Assembly (NCBI GenBank): GCA_024811115.1
Contig: JAKOGH010000887.1
Coordinates: 1-10,247, forward strand
DNA from: Terana coerulea
Lineage: Eukaryota > Basidiomycota > Agaricomycetes > Polyporales > Phanerochaetaceae
Reading direction: 5' to 3'
Length of the DNA stretch: 10,247 nucleotides
Shown here: positions 1 to 8,779 of the stretch, piece after piece
How the letters are laid out: the number at the start of each line of letters is the position of its first letter
Numbering within the stretch: the stretch's first letter is position 1
Notes under the pieces: generated by a model
Told to the model about the DNA's origin: nothing
The model's database searches: none
Seen by the model: only the letters and a program-made list of their open reading frames with translations
Position numbers and translations under genes: made by a program

Positions 1-1409
1 GATGTTGCCAATGTGGAGGATAGCCGCGACAATGCGGAACAAGTCGAGTTGGTCTGCCGCTGTAGACCGACGACATCCAGGGCGTTCTTGAGCGAGCCCA
101 TTCTTCCCTGTCATCAATCCCGTCGACTTCTCGGCGACTCTTGTTGAGGTACTCGTAATCTTCCACACTACCATCCAGTAGCAGCGTATCTAGAACGGTT
201 TAGTGTTCGCCTTGTCACAGATTAGCGGAGAAGTCACCTTTGAGACTACCTCCGCCTTCCAGTAGTTGGTAGAAGACATGGAAGCTGCGCTCAGCTTCAC
301 TCCTCACCACGACTCTGCTCTTCTCGAGCAAGTACCAGTCAACGTTCGCGCCGGCAATGCTCCCATCTGGCGCGAAGCTGATCAATGAACTTCCCGAATC
401 GACTTGAGTTGTTGTTCCGCTGAGTCTGGGCATTTCCAAATGCTTCGAGGATGGGGTTGGCTTGCAAGATTTGGCGTTCCAGCAGTCCTAATCTGCCTTT
501 GGAATTAAGCTGAAGGCTGGAGGATGACGCAGTCTTGGTGTGACTGTGAGACGGGGTCTTGCGGAAAGATGGGTTTCAGGGAAGACCCTGCGTAGGCATA
601 CTTGACGTGAAGGAGTTGGAGTGGGTGAGTGAAGGCGATTTGCTGTGGGCGGGCGCGTCTGGTGGTGGGTGGGTGTCGTGTAATGCTGCGAGATACTGTA
701 TCACTTTCTTTGTGCTCTCAGTCTTGCCTGCACCCGATTCTCCGCTGTTGTATGTCAGGGTAGTTTATGAATGATTAGACGCGTTACATACGTGATCAAT
801 ATACTTTGGTTCTCGCGTTCTTCACCCATGTTGATCCATGCGCGTTCGGCTATAGCGAAGATATGAGGGGGATTCTCGTCGCGTCGCTTTCCTCGATATT
901 GGTGCACTATAGCATCCGAGTAGAGTGGGAGATTCTGGTATGGGTTGATAGCGACCAAGAATAAGCCAGAGTATGTCTGAAGACTCATGGATAGTGAGTA
1001 TGATATTCATAGAATCCACAAAACAGATGACTCACGTATATTGCTCCAGAGCCATACCTGAGACGAAGGTTGTGCACAACACTGGCTTCGTTGAGAAATG
1101 TCAGGTCCGCAATGTCGTCCACTCTGTCGAACTTCGGTGGATTCATCTTGCTCAACGCGTACAGAGGTACTCTCCGGATCTTGCAATTTGGCGTAGGTAT
1201 TCCAAACAACCCGTAGAAGTGCTTGTACGTACCTCTCCACCTGCAGCCATAACTACATCCCCCAAGTCGTCTTCCTCCTTAACTACCCATCCTGCAAGGT
1301 ATCCGTCTCTATCATCAGGAACCCATACCCACTTCTTCTCGTTAAATTCTGCTTGCAGGGCAGCCGCCCTCGCGGCCTCTGCACTATGCGAAGGCCGTGG
1401 TGGAGGCAT
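1..1409 (-). pseudogene. Myosin II heavy chain, 5' part of motor head, decayed and partial
   Basis: Seen: minus-strand exons at about 1409-1233, 1179-1036, 976-792, 744-238 and 189-1, separated by introns of 53, 59, 47 and 48 nt whose phases join exactly. Exon 1 gives the N-terminal SH3-like subdomain (EKKWVWVPDD, residues 24-33). Exons 2-3 give the conserved head start ([40 protein letters not shown]). Exon 4 gives the P-loop GESGAGKT (743-720, residues about 170-177), a Ser/Pro/Thr-rich loop 1, and switch I with NNNSSRFGK. Known: this family is the actin motor of cytokinesis and septation; a full chain exceeds 1,500 aa, so only part of the motor is here. Lesions: an in-frame TGA at 578-576 where CGA (Arg) is likely ancestral; a net 2-nt loss near 383 between GKFI and ISFAPDG; single-base losses near 93-94 and 64-65, after which LKNALDVVG and then DQLDLFRIVAAILHIGN resume in new frames. 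The start ATG at 1409 has an in-frame stop four codons upstream; an earlier exon cannot be excluded. Sequencing error is the alternative to pseudogenisation. Confidence 0.9.
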
Positions 1410-2460
1410 CGCGTAAACTCAGGGGTATTGAGATGTTCGCCTGTCCTCAATGTTGCTTGTTCTGAGTTGTCGTCAGCGATGGTGCGTATCGGGTATAGTC
1501 GTAACAGTTCGTTGGTATACACGGGCCACGAATGGACCCAATGTGAGGGAAATGGGAGATAATTACGCGGACTTGCTCCCGAGGAGAACAACCTTGAAAG
1601 AACCAACGCCGACCGCTATAGGCCGTGACATCAGATTCAACCGCGGTCACGACTGAGTCACGACGGTGACCATGTGGCACGACGTGACCGTGATGGCGGG
1701 GAGCTTCAGACTTCAGTCGCAGTTTGGTCGCAGTCATTAATATTGTCAAGCGAACGTTCTGACTCACAGGAATGTACATAGATCTTCAGAGCTTAAGGGT
1801 CGACACGAGTAACGACGCAGGTTCGTCTTTATTCACCTTAGCTCAGGAGAGTGCTGCTAAGGATATCATTCGTCAAGAGTACTGTACTTACCTCAGGGGG
1901 CCATATACATAGTCTCCCTAGGCAGAGTAGACAGACTCAGATGTGACGGACGGTCGTCTGTCTGACGTCTGCTTTTTCAACCGGGGGTCTTAGGCACTAG
2001 TCCGCCATCAGCCGACATGCCGCTTACTCAGAGGCCAAGCAACACCAAACAACGCGATGTTCAACGCGTAGAGGACCGTACAATACCCACTGCACTCGCG
2101 TTCTGCGTGCCTACTTGTACACATATGTTTTCTCAATAACATAAAAATCATAAGGCCGCATTTTATGCAGCAGGGCCCGATACCGCCAATAAGTCCCCGC
2201 CATCCGGGATAACAATGCGCAGCTTTAGAGCACTAGTAACTCCGCCTCACGCATTATGTAAACCTCTTGATTGAAATCCTCAAAAAGAACAGATTAATTC
2301 CATGGTGTGAACAGTGGCCTCGCAAATGCACGGCATAACATGAAGGCGTAGCAGATATGGTGGGAAGAGGAATGAGACGCGATGGAGACGGTGTACAGTG
2401 AGCAAGTTTGCCGTAAGGAAATGAACAATAACGAAGGAGCCACGTGTGCGCCACGTGAAA
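1410..2460. other. Intergenic stretch without recognisable gene
   Basis: I see no reading frame on either strand with recognisable domains or a consistent set of introns. The short open frames here look random. Local features are a cluster of GTCAC/GTGAC words near 1640-1700 and a CAGACGACCG-type inverted segment around 1940-1970. It would hold the promoter of the myosin copy if that copy starts at 1409. Confidence 0.5.
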
Positions 2461-2468
2461 TGCCACGT
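2441..2468. promoter_or_regulatory. Three clustered CACGT cores (E-box/bHLH-like)
   Basis: CACGTG occurs at 2441-2446 and 2452-2457, and CACGT again at 2464-2468, so the starts are 11 and 12 nt apart, close to one helical turn. CACGTG is the known core for fungal bHLH regulators of the Pho4/Cbf1 type. The cluster sits just upstream of the coding-like exon ending at 2680. A regulatory role is inference; chance or a short tandem repeat remains possible. Confidence 0.3.
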
Positions 2469-2494
2469 TGTTTGCCAGATCTTGCAAAGATCGC

Positions 2495-2680
2495 AGGGGC
2501 CCTAATCAACTATCGTACGGTAAGACCCTCAACCTAAAGGTATCGGGAATACCCCTCTGGAACTTACCAGAAGGGATAAGAATTGCCATTCGCTTCACTG
2601 CGCCTGGTCTAGTGATTAATCAAACCATCCAGAACTATGTGGTCTTGCCCGGCGTAGAAGTGTTTATTTGGGATGAGTAA
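2495..2680 (+). CDS. Possible terminal exon of an unrecognised protein
   Basis: An open frame ends at TAA 2678-2680 and reads naturally as protein (for example LKVSGIPLWNLPEGIRIAIR, then VVLPGVEVFIWDE at the C-terminus), with alternating hydrophobic and polar residues suggesting beta strands. A plausible splice acceptor (GATCGCAG) lies at about 2494, so this could be a last exon. I found no matching upstream exon and do not recognise a family. The longer open frame from 2468 has no ATG start. This may be a gene fragment. Confidence 0.3.
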   Translation, partial: RGPNQLSYGKTLNLKVSGIPLWNLPEGIRIAIRFTAPGLVINQTIQNYVVLPGVEVFIWDE

Positions 2681-2787
2681 GAGGCTAATACAGACATCTC
2701 TAAAGGTATTTAATTGTTGTTGAACGTGTGCTGTGAAGCTCCAGGCTGAAACGCTACACCACCGGGTGACCCGGTCCCTCGGTCTGA

Positions 2788-3213
2788 GGTCGCTGGCGCC
2801 CAGGCTGGATCAAGCTTTGGTCGGACCCGCCGGACATACCGATCATCAACCCGGAGCAGGCCCGCGACTTTCAACCTTGCTTTGCCCCTCTCTCGCAGGT
2901 CGATCCAGGCTGCCTGCCCCTCCTTGCTTCGGACTCTGTTCTCCAGGGTTGGTTTGACCTCTGTCAGGGCTTATGTCGACCTCCGCCATCGATCTTCATC
3001 ATCGATTTCAGCAACCTCCGAGCTATAAGTTTTCGTGAGCAAGGCCGCAGTCCCCCTTTGACATGCTCACCCACGACCTCCACTCAGCCGCTACGAGGGA
3101 GTTCTTCTGTGGTATGATTGTTGCTGGGCAGATGAGTTTCGACAGCACCGCTTACACCTCGTATGTCTGCTAAGGCGGACCTTTAGAACAAGCACAGTGA
3201 GATCCATTCCTGA
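2788..3213 (+). CDS. Coding-like spliced frame of unknown function
   Basis: Exon 2788-3034 is open for 82 codons with mostly G/C third positions and protein-like content (PDIPIINPEQARDFQPC; SIFIIDFSNLRAISF). A GTGAGC donor at 3035 and a CACTCAG acceptor at 3087 (53 nt) join it in phase to 3088-3160 (REFFCGMIVAGQMSFDS). A GTATGT donor at 3161 with acceptor CACAG at 3197 then leads to a TGA at 3211-3213. No ATG lies in this frame, so the 5' end is unresolved and the gene may be truncated. The same two exons can also be read in another frame from an ATG at 2973 (MSTSAIDLHHRFQQPPSYKF), using the same first intron. I cannot decide between the two and recognise no family. Confidence 0.35.
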
Positions 3214-3716
3214 CCCATGTTCCACCCTCGACTGCCCAACTCGCAGGACCCGTCAAGCGAAGGCATGAGACTGGCATAGTGAATAGCGGTAAGTACCATA
3301 TTTTCCCTATCACCCTCCATGATATACTGACCATTGCACTCTTGAAATGGTGTTGCCGTGCACTTGTTAACTCCCCTCTACAGCCGGCGGACGTGGACGA
3401 CAATCTCACCAACAGGAGTTCTACTGGTGCGTCCTCCCGCTGACTCCTCTCTTCATATATCTCAAGTTCACCTACTCTGCAGGCAACATCAGGCTGTGTC
3501 ACCCTATTCCCGGACACATACACCTCCTGCCCACCCAGCCATTGTGTTTTGCTCGATGTCCCGCAGCCTGACCAAGCAGCCCATATGCAACAGCGTGAGC
3601 CATGCCGCTCATTGTCACTCACACATGTATACTGACATTTCCCTATACAGGACAGTTTCTTCGCAAGGTCCGTCGTTCCATCACCAATCTCCCCTCAAGA
3701 TGCCCTGTTTGTATAA
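3201..3716 (+). CDS. Four-exon spliced reading frame, unknown protein, 5' end unresolved
   Basis: Exons 3201-3288, 3384-3426, 3483-3594 and 3651-3716 join in phase into about 102 codons ending at TAA 3714-3716. Introns have strong signals: donors GTAAGT, GTGCGT and GTGAGC; acceptors CTCTACAG, CTCTGCAG and CTATACAG; branch-like CTGAC in each. The product includes KRRHETGIVNSAGGRGRQ, EFYWQHQAVSPYSRTHTPPA and a C-terminus ARSVVPSPISPQDALFV; no domain is recognised. The 5' link is unclear. This frame connects to the ATG at 2973 only through a 26-nt intron (3161-3186) and a 10-nt exon, which is shorter than normal spliceosomal introns. A frameshift or a separate start is possible. Three good introns in a row are the main argument for a real transcript. 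Confidence 0.4.
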
Positions 3717-4890
3717 CTCATTCTGGTACTTATCACAGTAATTGGTAGTTAGCCTCAGCAGTAAGGAGTGTAGATAAGTATCACAAGCCAGTAGAGTGTA
3801 GTGTATGTATATTACTACATGTATTACATCCGCTCAACAATAAATGCGATTTTTTTTCGCCGTAATGTGCTTATGTTTAATGAGGATTACCATATATGGT
3901 ATGTGAAGCAGCAAGCACCTGACAAACCCTGGGGATGGCACTGAGCGCGACAAGCTGAGATTGCCCTTCCGAGCAGGCCGACGCAGCCCCAGTCCCAGCC
4001 TGAAGCGACCTGGCGAAGGGGAAGCCTGGAACAAGATGTGCTCATTTACCTCGCTGCCACCCTGGTATGGGACCGATAACAGGATCGGACACCGGGTCTG
4101 ATCCGGAACCCCAGCCAAGGCTGCGCCAGCCTCGCCGCCGCCCGGTGGTGTAACCAAGGCGTGGGAGAGGCCGATGCCCAACCGATGCCCTGCGTCCGGG
4201 GCCTGCCTGAGCAGTGGTTTTCAGTCAAGTGCTGCAGAAAAAGAGACAAAGGTGTACCTATTGAAGGTGGTTCCTATGTTGTTGTATGATATGCGGAGGC
4301 TCGTCAGTGTCTTGTCACAGCATCGTCGTCTTCTCCGGTGACAGAGGCAGCAGAGCGAGGGAAAGGCGCTTGATGACTAATACATCCAAATCGAGCGAGA
4401 ATCGCCATATATGGGACTAGTGCTTAAGGCCCACGCGTCAGAAAACAGACTACATATACAAGTTGGGACTGCTCTCCCAAGCAGAACATTCTGAAGACGA
4501 ATAAACTTGAATGATGGGCAGATTCTGGAGCTCCTGTCCGCGTACACAAAAAGACCGAGGATGTCTTGAAAAACAGGCACTGCTTTTCGAAGGCGATCTC
4601 AGCACCAATTAGAGAAGATGCTCATACCCCTTACGTACCCAAAGCTATTCGTGAGTACTGCCGAGCACCAGATTGGTCAGCGCAGGGTGGATGAGCTGCT
4701 GTGGCTTACTATTGCTCCATCCAGAGGCGCAAGCCGGGGAAATTTCACCGAAGTACGCCCTGATAGCCACGCCTATCTCGATTTGTTTGTGCACGCAACG
4801 TCCGTCTTCCACTCTCCAATACATTGCAGGCGGAGACAGGAACCCCAGACCTCGGCGTTTTCGTAGCGCTGGATCCCATTGCAATGTCCA
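3717..4890. other. Region without convincing gene upstream of the hydrolase
   Basis: Short open frames occur on both strands (for example the minus strand 4181-3834 and the plus strand from 4618), but none shows a family motif or a coherent set of introns. A GC-richer block at about 3940-4210 contains a small hairpin (4082-4089 pairing with 4097-4104, one mismatch) and a direct repeat CCGATGCCC (4171 and 4182). The right end must hold the hydrolase promoter. Confidence 0.45.
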
Positions 4891-4896
4891 TATAAG
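4891..4896 (+). promoter_or_regulatory. TATA box of the alpha/beta hydrolase gene
   Basis: TATAAG lies 67 nt upstream of the start ATG at 4958. In filamentous fungi this spacing fits a transcription start around 4920-4930 and a short 5' leader. It also argues against extending the protein N-terminus upstream of 4958, although that frame is open. Confidence 0.5.
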
Positions 4897-4957
4897 CAGG
4901 GCGGTGGGCGGTCTCTTTCAGGGCCAGTCAACAACCGTCTGGCAGCTGTTCGAAACA

Positions 4958-6007
4958 ATGTCTACTTCCAAGTTCATTCTTTCCGCCGACGGCACCCGCA
5001 TTTATGCACACGCATTTGGCAATCCATCCAACCCCGCACTGGTTTTTCTACATGGCTTCTCTGCCGACGGCAGCGTCTTCAACGATTTGTTCGACTACTC
5101 ATCTCCTGATTTCTTTCTGGTGCGTTGCACTACCGTTTTGGTGTACGTTCCTGCCAGGCTAATTCAGACACATCGCCTGCTCAGGTCCGCTACGACCTCC
5201 GCGGGTGCAGTCGATCGGGAAAACCTGCCGCAGCCGATGGCTACACTTCCGCCAAATATGCGGAGGACTTTGCCGCTGTTCTAGCCGCATTCAACATAAC
5301 GAAAGCGATCCTCGTCGGATGGTACAAACCTTACAATCATTCATCTCATAGCATGGTTATATCTGATATCCGTGCATAACCGTAGGAGCATGGGCGCGGG
5401 AGTAGCCACGGACGTCCTTTCACACCTCCCGCCCTCTACGATTGCCGGTATTGTCAGCATGGGAGGCTCACCTTGCATGACTCCTGCGGTCAATGCAGCC
5501 TACGACAACCCCGTCTATGCTACTCTTCGCGAGAAGTTCTGGTCCGACGACCTTGCGATCGCGCGGCAGGGCGCACTTGCCGTCACCAGATACATCCTCA
5601 TGAAAAACACTCGCCCCACCGGAGACTTCATTGGCGAGACATTGCGAGCCTTGGAACAGGGCTCGGACTTCTTCGATGACAACCCCGACATTTCGTGGGA
5701 GACCCGGTGCAGGTGCTACGGTACGGCTACGCTCATGCTGCCAGACAACAAGCTGCAGCAGGCGATGGTAATGCGCCCACAAGATACGTCCAAGATCGAG
5801 CAAGCTGGAGGCAACGGTTTCCCGTTGCTGCTTGTTCTCGGTTCTCATGACGCGGCAGTTCGGCCTGAGAAGCTCTCAGCGGCTTTGCGACCGGTCTTCA
5901 CGAACATGCAAGTCAAGATATTTGACCAGACGAGCCACGCGTTTTTCTTGGAGCGACCGAAAGAGGTTATGGATTCTATCTTCTCGTTTGCAAAGACTGT
6001 GTTGTAG
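4958..6007 (+). CDS. Alpha/beta hydrolase fold protein (306 aa, three exons)
   Basis: Exons 4958-5119, 5185-5321 and 5386-6007 are joined by introns of 65 nt (GTGCGT..CTCAG, branch GCTAAT) and 64 nt (GTACAA..CGTAG, branch GCATAAC); the product is 306 aa. The catalytic set is complete: HGFSADG at 32-38 (oxyanion-hole HG), YDLRGCSRSGKP at 57-68 (the family's DxRGxGxS strand, with C and S where H and G are usual), nucleophile elbow GWSMG at 99-103 with Ser101, Asp255 in LGSHDAAVRP, and His284 in TSHAFFLERP. Intron 2 splits the Trp codon of the elbow, so splicing is needed for activity. Between the elbow and Asp lies a helical cap (about 135-235). There is no signal peptide or membrane segment, so it is probably cytosolic. 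The ATG context AACAATG is good. Substrate is not predictable: esterase, lipase-like, epoxide-hydrolase-like or cofactor-free haloperoxidase-like relatives share this core. No frameshift or stop is seen, unlike the neighbouring genes. Confidence 0.93.
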
Positions 6008-6553
6008 TGCTCAGGCCGGAGAGTCATGGTTGGTTCCCCGATGCGAAAGGATCATGTAGTTATCGAAGTTGACACTCGGATACTTCTGCTTACGTTGTCC
6101 TACGATTGAAAGCTGTCATACACGTATTTATTCGTCTAACTGTAACTATAACGATCACGGCTTCGTCTCGAAGAAGCACTGGCGCTTCTATAACACGGCG
6201 TCTGCCGACGCCACAAAGCCATCGGCTTCCGAGATTTCTGACTGTTTCTGAGTGCCGAGTGCTAACCTGCTCCCGCAACGGGGCTCACTGCATAAGTTAC
6301 AGGCAAAATACCGAACAGGAGCGTTAAAACTCACAAACCAAGAGCAGCATCAATGTCCTGGTCAGCTTGAACAAGGCTGGCGATCGCGTGGAGGCAACAT
6401 TTTCCTAGACACCAATACATATAAATAATAGCACCGTAAAAGGACTGGTAGGCAATCGGGTGGAGGTAATGATTACAGGCTGTTCGTACATAGTTACAGA
6501 GCTGTGGACGGCACGCGCATATATTCAGCTTAAGCGGAATTGACGAGGACTCT
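6008..6553. other. Convergent 3' intergenic region
   Basis: It separates the 3' ends of the plus-strand hydrolase (stop at 6007) and the minus-strand DUF6534 gene (stop at 6554). It should hold both 3' untranslated regions and poly(A) sites. Open frames here (for example plus 6106-6327) have no recognisable content. I see no RNA gene or repeat. Confidence 0.5.
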
Positions 6554-7734
6554 TTACGATTTATCCCGCAAATCCAGATCAGTCCGCTGATGGACTCCCT
6601 GTACTCGTCGAGACGCGTCATGACCATTGTTTAGTGGGAGATAAGGAGTGGAATACGTACATTAGCTTGCTCAAGAGGAAGTTCGGAAGGATTTGCTGTT
6701 GAAGGAATCCGAGAAAGGTGGATGGATACGAAGTCCGCTGCTCTGTTCTTCTCTTGCATAGCTTGGCGTGAGTTGAGGAGGGACAGCATTGAGTTCAGCT
6801 TCACTAGTGTATGGTCAGCCAAGTATTGCACATTAATGCTATAATGAGCATAGCACTTACACTTTGATAGCATGATCGTCGCGCTCAATGGAATAAAGCT
6901 ATTGGGCATAGTGGCATACTATCAAAGGTGTCAACGGAACCTCTGGCATCTTCGAGCATGAGCAACTTGAAAGTGACGCATACTGTAATAACGACAGTTA
7001 TTGAAGAGGCACTGATACATATTCAGGTCTCAACGGGTTGTCAAAGCAAATAAGGAAATGACCCAGCTCGTTAAGGCCCCTGTATTCACTACATATAGAA
7101 TGAGGATACGAATGATTGAGTTTGTCCTGCGCCGACGGAAATGTTATGTCAGATTATGTAATAGCACATGAGTCGAAGCTTGGCGGTGACAATCACCTCT
7201 TGAAACCAGTGCGGGATTTGCTCAGGATACTGACAAGAGTGACAGCAACGATAAAGTCAATCACTGCGCAGCACCCAAAGCAAGCGAACCAGATCCACTA
7301 CGGATTTATAGCGTGGTCAATATGTCAGGTGTGCTTCCCAACAGGCAATGCAAGTTGAAGATACGGACGTACCGAATACTTCGCATTGAACTCCAAATAG
7401 GTCGTGGCCACAAATCTGTGATGCAAAAATAGTAATCAGTCACTGCAATAGGGACATGCCAGAATTGAGATCTACGAAAGGACCATTACACCTAGCCGGG
7501 AACTGGATTAAACAGCTTTGTAGTCAGATGTAAAGGAAGGTTCACACCTATAGCACTTGTGAATGCGCCTGGAGAAAGCCATGTCATAGAGCGCCCTCAC
7601 ATCCTACCGGAAACAGAAGACGCACATATGCTGAGCAGAGCAACCAGGATCTACGAATCATGAGTGCTTTGATGGCAATGAGATATAGAGTATACGCACG
7701 ACAACACCGACCACAAGGGGACCGCGGCGGCTCA
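6554..7734 (-). pseudogene. DUF6534 seven-transmembrane protein, 5'-truncated and with a mutated splice donor
   Basis: Minus-strand exons: 7734-7700, 7650-7608, 7568-7548, 7471-7456 (uncertain), 7415-7373, 7297-7197, 7126-7067, 7011-6984, 6918-6861, 6803-6661 and 6598-6554. They join in phase into about 196 aa with stop TAA at 6556-6554. Family marks: LVVGVVILVALLSI (a membrane segment), WIWFACFGCCAVIDFIVAVT, then SKSRTGFKR+TNSIIR, LYVVNTGALTS, YATMPNSFIPLSATIMLSKL and LNSMLSLLNSRQAMQ. This is the DUF6534 C-terminal pattern (SRTGF..T(D/N)SLI..L.LY.VNTGxLTS..MPN(T/S)FI..LNSR). It is an integral membrane protein of unknown function, common in Agaricomycetes. Lesions: the intron after ALTS (7066-7012) begins CTGGGT where GTGGGT is expected, while its acceptor TATCAG and the phase are intact; reading through meets TGA after about 13 codons. 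Exons for the first membrane segments are absent: coding similarity stops at 7734 and the TIR element begins 44 nt further on. The 39-nt intron (7607-7569) and the 16-nt exon are the weakest parts of the model. Confidence 0.85.
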
Positions 7735-7777
7735 CTGTAAGACCCGCCGTCAGCTCTTGACATGAGTGCTCAACTCC

Positions 7778-7802
7778 ATCTGGAAAAACCCCTCTTTCTA
7801 AT
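7778..7802 (+). repeat. Left terminal inverted repeat
   Basis: This matches the reverse complement of 10224-10247: the pattern is ATCTG, then G or A, then AAAAACCCC, then CTT-CTA with one gap. The extent is set by eye; one or two outer bases could belong to the target site. Confidence 0.6.
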
Positions 7803-8650
7803 CTATGCTTTATGCTTCTTATTTAACACTAAGTTGTGTATTATGCTCTTTTCGCTTTTTGTGAAAATGTATTCTTAAAATATAGTTTATTTAGCTAATC
7901 TACATCTATTAGCTTGCCAAACAGCCCATTGCCTTTTTAACATTCTAATCTGCTGATTATTAATGGCTTTTTACTACCTAATTGACTTTTTATCCCTTAC
8001 TAATGCCTTATTGCATTCTTTCATTAGCTCATTTACTATATTTATTTTTATCTAATTTCTCACTATTGCATATTTTATCAGTGGCTTATCATTAGCTTTT
8101 TGCTTGTTTGCTTGTTGTTTGTGTCATGTTTGTGACATTGTCTGGAGCTTATGACACTTGTTTTGCTATTGCTTTTATTTATTACTTGGACTCTTATTAT
8201 TGTATTGCTTAAAGCTAATTTAGTACTATGTCCTCCTTTTTCTGCCAATCAGCTAACTTATATACTTATACTATTACACTTTTAGAGTTAATGTAGCTAC
8301 TATTCTCTATTTCAGCCCAGTTGGCACATAAATGCATAATGGATTCCTTATTAGACTGGTTTTCAAAGTGCACAAAGCTTTAAGGATATTGTTAATGACA
8401 AGTCTGAAGCTCTTTAATATCACCTTTATAACCTAATATATAAGCTCTGTACAATTGCTAAAAAGAGCTGCTTTTGCCTAGAATGTCTATATTCTTATAT
8501 AATTGCCATTTGCCACAGTTGAACAACAAGTTGCAATCAATTTTAAATATCACAATAGCTCTAAAAGAGTGACTGCTTCACAGACGACCAAAGCAATTCA
8601 TACTGTATGCTTTTGTTAATGGGCCGAGGCTCAAAAAAGATGACCAGAAA
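7800..8650. other. AT-rich arm of the element, no gene
   Basis: This stretch is strongly AT-rich, with T-rich wording on the plus strand and many short recurring words (ATTAGCT, TAGCTAAT, GCTTTTTG, CTTATTGC). No open frame above about 60 codons was found. It contrasts sharply with the GC-rich core to its right. It resembles degenerate non-coding transposon sequence. Confidence 0.6.
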
Positions 8651-8659
8651 TAACCACAA

Positions 8660-8734
8660 TGCACCCAGAAGGACTTGAACCCAGGACCACCTGGGCAGAC
8701 GCGCCCAGTAGATTAACAACTGCGCCATAGCGGC
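8660..8734 (-). tRNA. tRNA-like gene or tRNA-derived pseudogene
   Basis: The 75-nt minus-strand segment has an internal Pol III A box (TGGCGCAGTTG, 8727-8717) and a near-perfect B box (GGTTCAAGTCC, 8681-8671) at tRNA spacing. A strong stem CTGGGC/GCCCAG (8708-8703 with 8696-8691) sits where the anticodon arm belongs, and a T6 run (8638-8633), a Pol III terminator, follows 21 nt after the 3' end. However, the acceptor arms pair poorly (GCCGCTA against TGGGTGC, two mismatches), the T stem is imperfect and the stem-loop has no standard 7-nt anticodon loop. No amino acid identity can be given. A decayed tRNA or the head of a SINE is more likely than a working tRNA. It lies inside the TIR element. 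Confidence 0.5.
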
Positions 8735-8779
8735 TTGCGTGTATCGTCGTACAGAATGGTGATAACTTACTGGCTATAT

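Noticed and set aside
200..217. TGA and TAA stops in the myosin frame after SLKG
   Set aside because: They lie in a 48-nt intron (237-190) with donor GTGACT, branch-like CACTAAAC and acceptor TTCTAG, and its removal restores SLKDTLLLDG.
3170..3622. 150-codon minus-strand open frame
   Set aside because: Plus-strand splice signals in the same stretch form a consistent multi-intron gene. The minus-strand product has no recognisable content.
4673..4957. N-terminal extension of the hydrolase by 95 codons in the same open frame
   Set aside because: It contains the TATA box, shows no hydrolase-family similarity, and the protein from 4958 already has the usual family start just before the first strand.
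7508..7763. Small cysteine-rich protein (55 aa, eight Cys in CxxC pairs) from an ATG at 7763 on the minus strand, using two introns
   Set aside because: The same introns, read one frame over, give clear DUF6534 membrane-segment sequence that continues in phase into the strongly conserved downstream exons. The Cys-rich reading is a shadow.
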